From Bacteroidota bacterium (GTDB taxonomy: Bacteria; Bacteroidota; Bacteroidia; Cytophagales; Cyclobacteriaceae), in the NCBI GenBank assembly GCA_024280115.1, contig JAJRQT010000175.1, positions 1 to 52,876 of the forward strand: 52,876 bases of DNA, in the 5' to 3' direction. Below, piece after piece: positions 8,518-16,114 of this stretch. Below the pieces are notes generated by a model. The model was not told the origin of the DNA, ran no database searches, and saw only the letters and a list, made by a program, of their open reading frames with translations. Both the position numbers and the translations under genes were made by a program. Each line of letters opens with the position of its first letter. The first letter of the stretch is position 1.

Positions 8518-8733
8518 CTAGTATAAAACGATTGAATAAAGATAAATATTTTATTTTCCGAGGCTCTTGCAAAACTCGGTATCTCCGAACGAAATAAAGG
8601 TATTAACATTTTATTTAATTTATATAATTATTGATGTTTTTAATACTAATTTCGCCAATTATCGAATTAATAATTAGAATCAACAATATCAAATTTGTAT
8701 TGTTTCATTAACCTTTAACATATTGATATTTAT

Positions 8734-9372
8734 ATGAATATAGCCCAGGTAAGGAGAGAATATACCAAGACTAAGTTGAGTAAAAAAAATGTTGAGCCTA
8801 ATCCTATTGACCAATTTAACGTGTGGCTGAAAGATGCTATAGATTCGAATTGTATGGAACCTACAGCAATGATTGTTTCTTCGGTTTCCATTCAAAATAA
8901 ACCATCATCGAGAACTGTCCTTTTAAAAGCTGTAGAACATGGGCAATTTGTATTTTTCAGCAACTATAACAGCAGAAAAGGGGTTCAAATAAATCAAAAT
9001 CCCAATGTTTCTTTACTCTTTTATTGGCCGGAATTGGAAAGGCAAATTAATATTGAGGGTCAAGCTCATCAAATTAGCACTGAAAGATCAGATGCCTATT
9101 TCAACACTCGTCCGTGGAAAAGTAGAATAGGTGCTATAATTTCGCCTCAAAGTCAACCAATCGAATCGAGAAATGTAATTAAAAAATCCTTTATAATTGA
9201 AGCCGCGAAGCATATAACTGATTCGATACCAAGACCTTCTCATTGGGGAGGATATGAAATCTCTCCTACAAGAATTGAGTTTTGGCAGGGTCGGGCCAAC
9301 AGATTGCACGATAGAATTTTATTTGATAAAAACTCGGAAGGCTTTTGGGAAATCTCACGGCTTGCTCCTTGA
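8734..9372 (+). CDS. pdxH: Pyridoxamine 5'-phosphate oxidase
   Basis: It oxidises pyridoxamine- or pyridoxine-phosphate to pyridoxal phosphate with FMN and oxygen. At 212 residues it has normal length. Signature stretches are SSRTVLLK (FMN contact), FFSNYNSRKG, and the C-terminal RPSHWGGY, IEFWQGRANRLHDR and RLAP end, which form the substrate and dimer site. ATG 8734 begins the conserved MNIAQVRREY. The glycosyltransferase gene follows after 9 bases, suggesting one transcript. Confidence 0.96.
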   Translation: MNIAQVRREYTKTKLSKKNVEPNPIDQFNVWLKDAIDSNCMEPTAMIVSSVSIQNKPSSRTVLLKAVEHGQFVFFSNYNSRKGVQINQNPNVSLLFYWPELERQINIEGQAHQISTERSDAYFNTRPWKSRIGAIISPQSQPIESRNVIKKSFIIEAAKHITDSIPRPSHWGGYEISPTRIEFWQGRANRLHDRILFDKNSEGFWEISRLAP

Positions 9373-9381
9373 TCTTGTACA

Positions 9382-10626
9382 TTGAAAAATCATTATCTAG
9401 AAAGATATGCATGGCCAGGACCAATAATTCAGGAACCCGTTTCTGAACAAACCGAAATAATTGTTGTAATACCGTGCTATAACGAACCGGAGATAAAAAC
9501 TTCTCTACTGTCACTTTTAAATTGCGAAATTCCTGGCTGCGACGTAGAATTGATAGTGGTAATCAATCACGGTGAAAATGAGCGACATGAGATAAAAGAT
9601 TTTAATATTAATACTTCGGGAATACTTCGGGAATGGATAAAAAACAACAATAAAGAACATTATTCCATTCATCTCATTGATGCATTTGACCTCCCCAAAA
9701 AACATGCAGGGGTTGGCTTGGCCAGAAAAATCGGAATGGATGAGGCAGTGAGAAGATTTGAATCCATTCATAAAAATGGTGCAATAGTTTGTTTTGACGC
9801 AGATAGTACCTGCACAAATAATTATCTTTCTGAAATTTATAAATTTTTCAATGCCAATGATCAGGTCGATGGATGCTGTGTGTATTTTGAGCACCCTGTT
9901 AGAGGATTGTATGATAATAAAGTATACGAAGGCATCATTAATTATGAGCTTCATTTGAGATATTATAGAAATGCATTGAAATACGCATTATTCCCATTTG
10001 CATACCACACGATAGGATCATGTATGGCAATTACCTCTGAAGTTTATCAGAAACAAGGTGGAATGAATAAAAAGAAAGCCGGTGAAGATTTTTATTTTTT
10101 ACAAAAGATATTTCCTTTAGGCAATTTTCATGCGCTAAATTCAACTAAAATCATCCCATCGCCAAGACCCTCTGATAGGGTGCCATTTGGAACTGGTAGA
10201 GCGATCAGCAATTATCTGAACCAACCCGGAAATCACTATTTCACTTATAATCCAAAGATTTTTATTGACTTCCGGATAATAAATGAAAATGCTATAGATT
10301 TTTATAATGAAGCCAACGCTCAATTGATCACTAATGTGCTTCCTGATAGTTTAATTGATTTCCTGCATTCTATTGATTTTGTATCTCATTTATATAAAAT
10401 CAGAAAGAATACTGCCTCTGAGGCTTTATTTCTCAAAGCTTTCTACAATTGGTTTAATGGATTTAAAGCACTGAAATTTGTGCATTATGCCAAAGACCAC
10501 TTTTACAAAGACGTTGAAATATTAGAAGCAGCGAACTGGCTCCTTAATGAGAATAAGTTAACGGAAACCAAAAGTAGCAAAATTGATGCTTTGTGGGAAA
10601 TGAGGAGACTTGACAGGTTACAATAA
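9382..10626 (+). CDS. Family 2 glycosyltransferase (GT-A fold)
   Basis: It probably transfers a sugar from a nucleotide-sugar donor. Residues 25-35 hold VVIPCYNEP, typical of GT2. FDADST near 140 supplies the metal-binding DxD-like site, and GEDFYFLQ near 235 supplies the catalytic acidic pair. At 414 residues it is soluble, with no clear membrane segment. The start is TTG 9382, directly after pdxH; no ATG fits. Donor and acceptor are unknown. Its last 9 bases overlap the end of the convergent bshB1 gene. Confidence 0.8.
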   Translation: MKNHYLERYAWPGPIIQEPVSEQTEIIVVIPCYNEPEIKTSLLSLLNCEIPGCDVELIVVINHGENERHEIKDFNINTSGILREWIKNNNKEHYSIHLIDAFDLPKKHAGVGLARKIGMDEAVRRFESIHKNGAIVCFDADSTCTNNYLSEIYKFFNANDQVDGCCVYFEHPVRGLYDNKVYEGIINYELHLRYYRNALKYALFPFAYHTIGSCMAITSEVYQKQGGMNKKKAGEDFYFLQKIFPLGNFHALNSTKIIPSPRPSDRVPFGTGRAISNYLNQPGNHYFTYNPKIFIDFRIINENAIDFYNEANAQLITNVLPDSLIDFLHSIDFVSHLYKIRKNTASEALFLKAFYNWFNGFKALKFVHYAKDHFYKDVEILEAANWLLNENKLTETKSSKIDALWEMRRLDRLQ

Positions 10627-11334
10627 TGAAAAAACGTCCTTTATACCGGGCGTTGTAGCAGTTGTAAAACCCTCCCCATATTTCACTCCTATTCGATGTC
10701 CGAATTCTTTGGCCCTGGCTTCAATAAAATCAATAAACCTAGATGACGAAATGAATGTTTCCGGTTCGTCACTTTCCGGGTTGTAAAATTGAGATTCAAA
10801 AGCCATTATTGATTTTATCTTCTTCTCCCAATAGTCAGAAATATCCATAATAAATCCAGGCTCAATGTAATCTGTCTGAATATAGTGGTACAGATGTTCA
10901 GGCCGATATGACTGTTGTTTCTCGCCGTTGAGAATGGTTTCAATTTTCTGAAGACCCGATTTATAAAAAGCCTGTTGAACTACTTCAGCACCCTTGCTAT
11001 GATCCGGGTGCCGGTCTCTAATTGCATTTGCAAAAACTATTTTCGGTTGATATTTTCTAATCATTTGAATGATCATCTCCTGATGCTCCCAATCATTCTG
11101 AAAATGAATATCAGCCATGCCAAGGTTTTCTCTGGCGGTGAGCCCAAGTATTTTTGATGAGGCGGCGGATTCTTTCATCCGTCTTTCTGGTGTTCCCCTG
11201 GTTCCTTTTTCTCCTTTGGTCAAATCAACAATTCCGCACTTATATCCTGCTGCTATATGGGCAGCGATGGTTCCTGAACATGATAATTCAGCATCATCAG
11301 GATGGGCAGCAAAAACGAGAATATCTAATTTCAT
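10618..11334 (-). CDS. bshB1: Bacillithiol biosynthesis deacetylase BshB1
   Basis: It removes the acetyl group from GlcNAc-malate, the second step of bacillithiol synthesis, in a zinc-dependent reaction. The LmbE-like fold is shown by AAHPDDAEL (H11, D13, D14) and by RHPDHSKGA for the second metal and catalytic histidines. Other family features are LTKGEKGTRGT and the C-terminal GVKYGEGF. Length of 238 is typical. Other bsh genes are not in the window. It converges on the glycosyltransferase with a 9-base overlap. Confidence 0.9.
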   Translation of the reverse strand: MKLDILVFAAHPDDAELSCSGTIAAHIAAGYKCGIVDLTKGEKGTRGTPERRMKESAASSKILGLTARENLGMADIHFQNDWEHQEMIIQMIRKYQPKIVFANAIRDRHPDHSKGAEVVQQAFYKSGLQKIETILNGEKQQSYRPEHLYHYIQTDYIEPGFIMDISDYWEKKIKSIMAFESQFYNPESDEPETFISSSRFIDFIEARAKEFGHRIGVKYGEGFTTATTPGIKDVFSLL

Positions 11335-11368
11335 AATTAGGAGATAGATAGAGAAAAGCCACTTTAAT

Positions 11369-11510
11369 TAATTAGAACCTGTCCATAAAATTCAAAATAA
11401 TGAATGGCTTTTTATATAGACCCACGCCTACGCCCCTCCCAGGAGGGGAATATAGGTGTTCATTTTTTTGGATTTATAAGCAATCATAATTTATGGACGG
11501 ACTCTAATTA
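11369..11510. repeat. MITE-like palindromic repeat, copy A1
   Basis: This 142-bp intergenic unit has imperfect terminal inverted repeats of 21 bases with 18 matches (11369-11389 and 11490-11510; ends TAATTAGA and TCTAATTA). The interior contains GACCCACGCC, a CCCCTCC/AGGAGGGG hairpin and matching TTCAAAA/TTTTTTGGAT flanks. A second copy is at 29797-29983. No coding capacity. It lies between bshB1 and trxB. Confidence 0.75.
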
Positions 11511-11529
11511 TAGTGGCTTTTACAGCATT

Positions 11530-12477
11530 TTAAGCCATTTCTTTTTCAGCAAGAAACCTTTCTGCATCCAGAGCTGCCATACATCCTGTACCTGCAGCGG
11601 TAATTGCCTGGCGATATATTTTATCCTGAGCATCTCCTGAAGCAAAAACACCTTCTATATTGGTTTTCGAACTTCCCGGCTGTGTGATCAGATAGCCAGA
11701 TTCATCCATATCTAACATTCCCTTGAAGAGATCGGTATTTGGCTGATGACCAATAGCTACAAAAAATCCCTGAATTGGAATATCTGTCTTTACACCGGTT
11801 TGATTATTAAAAACCCTTACTGCTTCAACTTCATTTTCGCCAAGAATCTCATCTGTCTCGGTATGCCAGTGAATTTCTATATTCGGTGTTGTCATCACTC
11901 TTTTTGCCATTATTTTTGATGCTCTTAATACATCCCTTCTCACAATCATGTGTACTTTTGAGCAAAGTTTAGACAAATAGCTTGCTTCTTCAGCAGCTGT
12001 ATCTCCGCCTCCGACAACTGCAACTTCCTGACCCTTGAAAAAAAATCCGTCACAAACTGCGCAGGCAGAAACTCCCTTTCCGTTCAACCTTTGCTCGGAG
12101 GGTAATCCAAGCCATTTTGCAGAGGCTCCTGTTGAAATAATAATTGCCTTAGCTTTTACAAGCTCTTCTTCATCAATTGTAACTTCAAATGGGTATTTAT
12201 TCAAATCTACGGCGGTTGCAACACCGTATCTTGTATCCGTCTCAAATCGCTCTGCCTGAGCTTGAAAATCCATCATCATCTGAGGGCCATTGACACCTTC
12301 AGGATACCCAGGATAATTTTCCACTTCGTTAGTTATTGTCAATTGTCCACCCGGTTGTGCTCCCTGGTAAAGAACAGGTTTCATTCCTGCGCGGGCTGCG
12401 TAAATCGCCGCAGTATAGCCTGCAGGTCCAGAACCAATAATTAAAACATTTGCAACATCTTCCATATTACTTTCCAT
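11530..12477 (-). CDS. trxB: Thioredoxin-disulfide reductase
   Basis: This FAD flavoprotein uses NADPH to reduce thioredoxin. The N-terminal GSGPAGYTAAIYAARAG binds FAD. The redox-active CAVC lies in SACAVCDGFF. The central GGGDTAAEEA binds NADPH, and C-terminal FASGDAQD contacts FAD. About 315 residues is normal. ATG 12477 was preferred over a TTG two codons upstream. It lies downstream of rpoD, separated by a strong terminator. Confidence 0.96.
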   Translation of the reverse strand: MESNMEDVANVLIIGSGPAGYTAAIYAARAGMKPVLYQGAQPGGQLTITNEVENYPGYPEGVNGPQMMMDFQAQAERFETDTRYGVATAVDLNKYPFEVTIDEEELVKAKAIIISTGASAKWLGLPSEQRLNGKGVSACAVCDGFFFKGQEVAVVGGGDTAAEEASYLSKLCSKVHMIVRRDVLRASKIMAKRVMTTPNIEIHWHTETDEILGENEVEAVRVFNNQTGVKTDIPIQGFFVAIGHQPNTDLFKGMLDMDESGYLITQPGSSKTNIEGVFASGDAQDKIYRQAITAAGTGCMAALDAERFLAEKEMA

Positions 12478-12494
12478 TTTCAATTAATAATTAA

Positions 12495-12524
12495 TAAAAA
12501 AAGGTCTCCATTGAAATCGAGACC
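12495..12524 (-). terminator. Rho-independent terminator after rpoD
   Basis: On the minus strand GGTCTC pairs with GAGACC around a 10-base loop (12503-12524), followed by a run of T (12495-12502). It sits 26 bases past the rpoD stop and before trxB. Confidence 0.75.
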
Positions 12525-12549
12525 CTTCAATTTTATTTTATAAAACTAA

Positions 12550-13413
12550 TTATCCAAGATAAGGTTTTAGGGCTTTACTTCTAGAAGTGTGTCTCAATCT
12601 TCGAATTGCTTTTTCCTTTATCTGGCGAACTCGTTCCCTCGTAAGGTTAAACTTCTCTCCTATCTCTTCGAGTGTCATTGAGTGTTCTCCATTCAAGCCA
12701 AAATACAATGAGATAACATCAGCTTCTCTTTGAGTGAGCGTTGACAATGCTCTTTGAACTTCTCTCCTAAGAGAGTCATTCATCAATTCATTATCGGGAG
12801 TTTGTTCTGTATCATTTTCCAACACATCCAACAGACTATTTTCCTCTCCCTGAACAAAAGGAGCATCCATCGACACATGCCGTCCGGATATTTTCATTGT
12901 ATCCACAACCTCAGAGGTGGACACCTCTAAAACATCCGCCAGCTCATCAGGTGATGGCTCTCTCTCAAATCTCTGTTCTAACTCAGAAAATGTTTTTGAA
13001 ATTTTATTTAAAGAACCAACCCTGTTCAATGGCAGACGTACAATCCTGGATTGCTCTGCCAATGCCTGTAATATCGATTGTCTGATCCACCAAACAGCGT
13101 AAGAAATAAATTTAAAGCCCCTGGTTTCATCAAATCGTTGAGCTGCTTTTATTAAACCTAAATTGCCTTCGTTGATGAGATCACCTAAGGATAATCCCTG
13201 ATTTTGATATTGTTTTGCTACAGAAACAACAAACCTCAAATTAGCTTTTGTCAATTTCTCCAAAGCCATTTGATCACCTTCCCTTATCCTCTTCGCTAAT
13301 TCTACCTCCTCATCCGGTGTCAATAAGTCAACCTTACCAATCTCTTGTAAATACTTATCTAAGGACTGACTTTCTCTATTGGTAATTTGTTTGCTAATCT
13401 TTAGCTGTCTCAT
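12550..13413 (-). CDS. rpoD: Primary sigma factor RpoD/SigA (Bacteroidota type)
   Basis: It directs RNA polymerase to housekeeping promoters. At 287 residues it lacks region 1.1 and the long non-conserved insert of E. coli RpoD, as is usual in Bacteroidota. Region 1.2 is YLQEIGKVDLLTPDEE, region 2 includes GNLGLIKAAQRFDETRGFKF and AVWWIRQSI, region 3 follows, and region 4 is TLEEIGEKFNLTRERVRQIK. It would recognise the TAnnTTTG promoters annotated here. Its own promoter is at 13474-13503, with a palindrome in the leader. Confidence 0.96.
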   Translation of the reverse strand: MRQLKISKQITNRESQSLDKYLQEIGKVDLLTPDEEVELAKRIREGDQMALEKLTKANLRFVVSVAKQYQNQGLSLGDLINEGNLGLIKAAQRFDETRGFKFISYAVWWIRQSILQALAEQSRIVRLPLNRVGSLNKISKTFSELEQRFEREPSPDELADVLEVSTSEVVDTMKISGRHVSMDAPFVQGEENSLLDVLENDTEQTPDNELMNDSLRREVQRALSTLTQREADVISLYFGLNGEHSMTLEEIGEKFNLTRERVRQIKEKAIRRLRHTSRSKALKPYLG

Positions 13414-13438
13414 TGGCTATTTTTTAATATCACTAAAA

Positions 13439-13456
13439 TGTAAACATTTGTTTACA
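13439..13456. promoter_or_regulatory. Palindrome in the rpoD leader
   Basis: TGTAAAC-ATTT-GTTTACA is a perfect 7-bp inverted repeat, 26 bases before the rpoD start and about 10 bases past the predicted transcription start. The position suits a repressor site. No regulator is identified. Confidence 0.4.
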
Positions 13457-13473
13457 GAGATTAAGTTCCTTTT

Positions 13474-13503
13474 CAAACTTATTAATTAAACTATTGTTTC
13501 AAA
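13474..13503 (-). promoter_or_regulatory. rpoD promoter
   Basis: On the minus strand TTTG (13500-13503), 18 bases, TAAGTTTG (13474-13481). This is an exact match to the Bacteroidota consensus, about 60 bases before the start codon. Confidence 0.65.
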
Positions 13504-13538
13504 CTTTTTATCCTTTAAAATGATTAAACGGACAAAAC

Positions 13539-15677
13539 CTAGTTTTTGGTTTGTCTATCTGGTCTCGGCAGCAACACTTTCCTTGACAACCTGAATTTGC
13601 CTGATTTCCTGTCCGTACCTATTAATTTAACTTTAATTTCTTCTCCGGCTTCCAATACACCATCCATATTCTCTAATCTTTCCCATTTTATCTCTGAGAT
13701 ATGAAGCAGTCCTTCTTTACCTGGCATAAATTCAATAAAAGCTCCAAAGTTTGTAATAGACTTTACTTTTCCATCATAAACCTCTCCAACCTCAGGAACG
13801 GCTACAATTTCCTTTATCCACTTTTCAGCAGCCTGAACAGATTCCTCATCAGCGGCATAAATACTTACTTTTCCTGCATCTTCAACCTCTTCGAGAACAA
13901 TGGTTGTACCCGTCTCTTTTTGAATTTCCTGAATAACTTTACCTCCTGGCCCTATTACAGCTCCGATAAATTCTTTATCGATTTTAAAGCTTATCAACCG
14001 GGGAGCATTAGGTTTATAATTTTCCCTTGGTTCAGCAAGCGTTTTCTTGATTTCTTCAAGAATGTGTAATCTACCAGCTTTTGCCTGGGAAAGCGCTTTA
14101 CCTAATATTTCATATGAAAGCCCATCAATTTTTATATCCATCTGGCAGGCTGTAATACCTTTTTCTGTACCAGTCACTTTAAAATCCATATCTCCCAAAT
14201 GATCTTCATCACCAAGAATATCTGAAAGTATTGCATACTTACCTGTTTCCGGGTCAGAAATCATTCCCATTGCAATCCCTGTTACGGGAGATTTGATCTT
14301 TATTCCAGCATCCATCAAAGCGAGCGAACCTGCACAAACTGTAGCCATCGACGATGATCCGTTAGATTCCAAAATGTCAGATACTACGCGTAAGGTATAA
14401 GGATTTTCATCTTCGGGAGGCAATACCTTTTTCAATGCCCTGTGCGCCAAATTTCCATGACCTATTTCACGTCTTCCTGGTCCTCTGTTCGGCCTGACTT
14501 CGCCTGTTGAAAATCCGGGGAAATTATAATGAAGAATAAACTTATTATAACCTGAAAGCATGGCATTATCGATCATTTGCTCATCGAGTTTTGTACCCAG
14601 AGTAACGGTGGTTAAGGACTGAGTCTCGCCTCTTGTAAATATGGCTGAGCCGTGAGCAGTTGGCAAATAATCCACTTCACTCCATATATTTCTGATCTCA
14701 TCAAGTTGCCGTCCGTCAAGTCTGATATTTTCGTTTAAGACAAGATTTCTGGCTGCTTTCTTTTCTATATCATGAAAATATTTATTAATTAAAAATGGAT
14801 CAATTTCATTATCCTCCGGCAGACTTTCTATGTAGGCCTCTTTTACAGCGTCAAATGCTTCTTTTCTTTTCTTCTTATCAGCAATGGTTTGTTTTGCGAC
14901 ATTATACACATCCTCATAACACTTTTCGCTTAGCTCAGCCCTGAGATCTTCATCATTAGTTTCATGGCTGTAAGTTCTTTTTTCAGTTTTCCCAACAGCT
15001 TCTGTGAGTTCAAGTTGAATTTTGCATTGCTCTTTAATGGCATCATGAGCTACCTTCAATGCCTCAAGTATCGCATCTTCCGAAACTTCATTCATTTCAC
15101 CTTCAACCATCATAATATTTTCGATCGATGCGGCTACTATTAATTCAAGTTCGGCTTTTTTAATATCCTCTTTAGTAGGATTGATGATAAATTCCTCTCC
15201 CAATTTAATAACCCTTACTTCTGAAATAGGTCCGCCAAATGGGATATCAGAAACAGATAATGCTGAAGATGCTGCCAGCGCAGCGAGCGCATCAGGTTGT
15301 GCATTTGGATCAGCAGAAATTAATTGGATAAAAACCTGGGTTTCCGCATGATAATCCTCTGGAAATAAAGGCCTAAGCGCTCTATCTACCAGGCGACAAA
15401 CCAACACTTCGTGATCGCCAAGTCTTCCTTCTCTTTTCAGGAACCCACCTGGTATTTTCCCGGCGGATGCAAACTTTTCCTGATAATCTACTGAAAGCGG
15501 TAGAAAGTCAACGCCTTCCCGCGCTTCATGGTTCGAAACAACTGTTGCAAGGAGCATGGTGTCTCCCATTCTTACAACTACTGAGCCATCAGCTTGCTTG
15601 GCCAGTTTACCTGTTTCAATGATAATTTCTCTTCCATCACTTAGTTTGATGGATTTAGTGACAATGTTTAGTGACAT
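13539..15677 (-). CDS. pnp: Polyribonucleotide nucleotidyltransferase (PNPase)
   Basis: It degrades RNA from the 3' end using phosphate, and can add tails. At 712 residues it has normal length. Two RNase PH domains are joined by a helical linker; the second contains GPGRREIGHGNLAHRAL and the active-site region around ILGDEDHLGDMDFKV. A KH domain (GPGGKVIQEIQKETG) and an S1 domain (GEVYDGKVKSITNFGAFIEF) follow. It is downstream of rpsO, the classic rpsO-pnp arrangement, with a hairpin between them. Confidence 0.97.
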   Translation of the reverse strand: MSLNIVTKSIKLSDGREIIIETGKLAKQADGSVVVRMGDTMLLATVVSNHEAREGVDFLPLSVDYQEKFASAGKIPGGFLKREGRLGDHEVLVCRLVDRALRPLFPEDYHAETQVFIQLISADPNAQPDALAALAASSALSVSDIPFGGPISEVRVIKLGEEFIINPTKEDIKKAELELIVAASIENIMMVEGEMNEVSEDAILEALKVAHDAIKEQCKIQLELTEAVGKTEKRTYSHETNDEDLRAELSEKCYEDVYNVAKQTIADKKKRKEAFDAVKEAYIESLPEDNEIDPFLINKYFHDIEKKAARNLVLNENIRLDGRQLDEIRNIWSEVDYLPTAHGSAIFTRGETQSLTTVTLGTKLDEQMIDNAMLSGYNKFILHYNFPGFSTGEVRPNRGPGRREIGHGNLAHRALKKVLPPEDENPYTLRVVSDILESNGSSSMATVCAGSLALMDAGIKIKSPVTGIAMGMISDPETGKYAILSDILGDEDHLGDMDFKVTGTEKGITACQMDIKIDGLSYEILGKALSQAKAGRLHILEEIKKTLAEPRENYKPNAPRLISFKIDKEFIGAVIGPGGKVIQEIQKETGTTIVLEEVEDAGKVSIYAADEESVQAAEKWIKEIVAVPEVGEVYDGKVKSITNFGAFIEFMPGKEGLLHISEIKWERLENMDGVLEAGEEIKVKLIGTDRKSGKFRLSRKVLLPRPDRQTKN

Positions 15678-15741
15678 ATAATTATTTGTATGAATAAATT
15701 CTAATTTTGGTAAGACTATTGAAGAAAGGGAAAGAATGAAA

Positions 15742-15767
15742 GAGGGAATTTAATTAAAAACTCCCTC
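15742..15767 (-). terminator. Hairpin between rpsO and pnp
   Basis: GAGGGA pairs with TCCCTC around a 14-base loop, 8 bases past rpsO. The following T-rich run is weak, so it may attenuate or be an mRNA processing site rather than a full stop. Confidence 0.5.
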
Positions 15768-15774
15768 CTTAGCA

Positions 15775-16050
15775 TTATTTTCTAATTTTCAATTCCTTAA
15801 TGATCGCTCGATACCGCTCGATATCTTTTCGATAGAGATAATCTAAAAGCCTTCTTCTTTTACCTACCAATTTTAGCAGGCCTAATCTTGTTGAATGATC
15901 CTTTTTGTTTACTTTTAGATGCTCAGTCAGGTGGTTAATACTAAAAGTAAAAAGAGCGACCTGAGCCTCTGGAGAGCCAGTATCACCTTTTGACTTTAAC
16001 CGACCATGCTTTTCAAAAAGTGTTTGTTTTGTTTCTTTTGTCAAATACAT
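15775..16050 (-). CDS. rpsO: 30S ribosomal protein uS15
   Basis: This 91-residue primary rRNA-binding protein of the small subunit has the typical sequence. GDTGSPEAQVALFTFSINHLTEHL and the conserved HSTRLGLLKLVGKRRRLLDYL block bind 16S rRNA. It starts at ATG 16050 and has its own promoter at 16084-16114. Confidence 0.98.
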   Translation of the reverse strand: MYLTKETKQTLFEKHGRLKSKGDTGSPEAQVALFTFSINHLTEHLKVNKKDHSTRLGLLKLVGKRRRLLDYLYRKDIERYRAIIKELKIRK

Positions 16051-16083
16051 GTTAGCTATTTATTATAATATTTTAAAATCCCG

Positions 16084-16114
16084 CAAAGATATATTTTAAT
16101 AATATCAATTCAAA
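16084..16114 (-). promoter_or_regulatory. rpsO promoter
   Basis: On the minus strand TTTG (16111-16114), 19 bases, TATCTTTG (16084-16091). The -33 element lies inside the last codons of the upstream permease gene. Confidence 0.6.

Noticed and set aside
8557..8578. CCGAG/CTCGG hairpin upstream of yqgE as riboswitch or terminator
   Set aside because: The stem is only 5 bp, with no T-run and no recognised aptamer sequence.
11404..11640. ORF of 78 codons across repeat A1
   Set aside because: It spans a palindromic repeat and the antisense end of trxB, with no domain.
13701..14069. 122-codon ORF antisense to pnp
   Set aside because: It lies fully inside a well-conserved gene on the other strand, with no recognisable domain or promoter.
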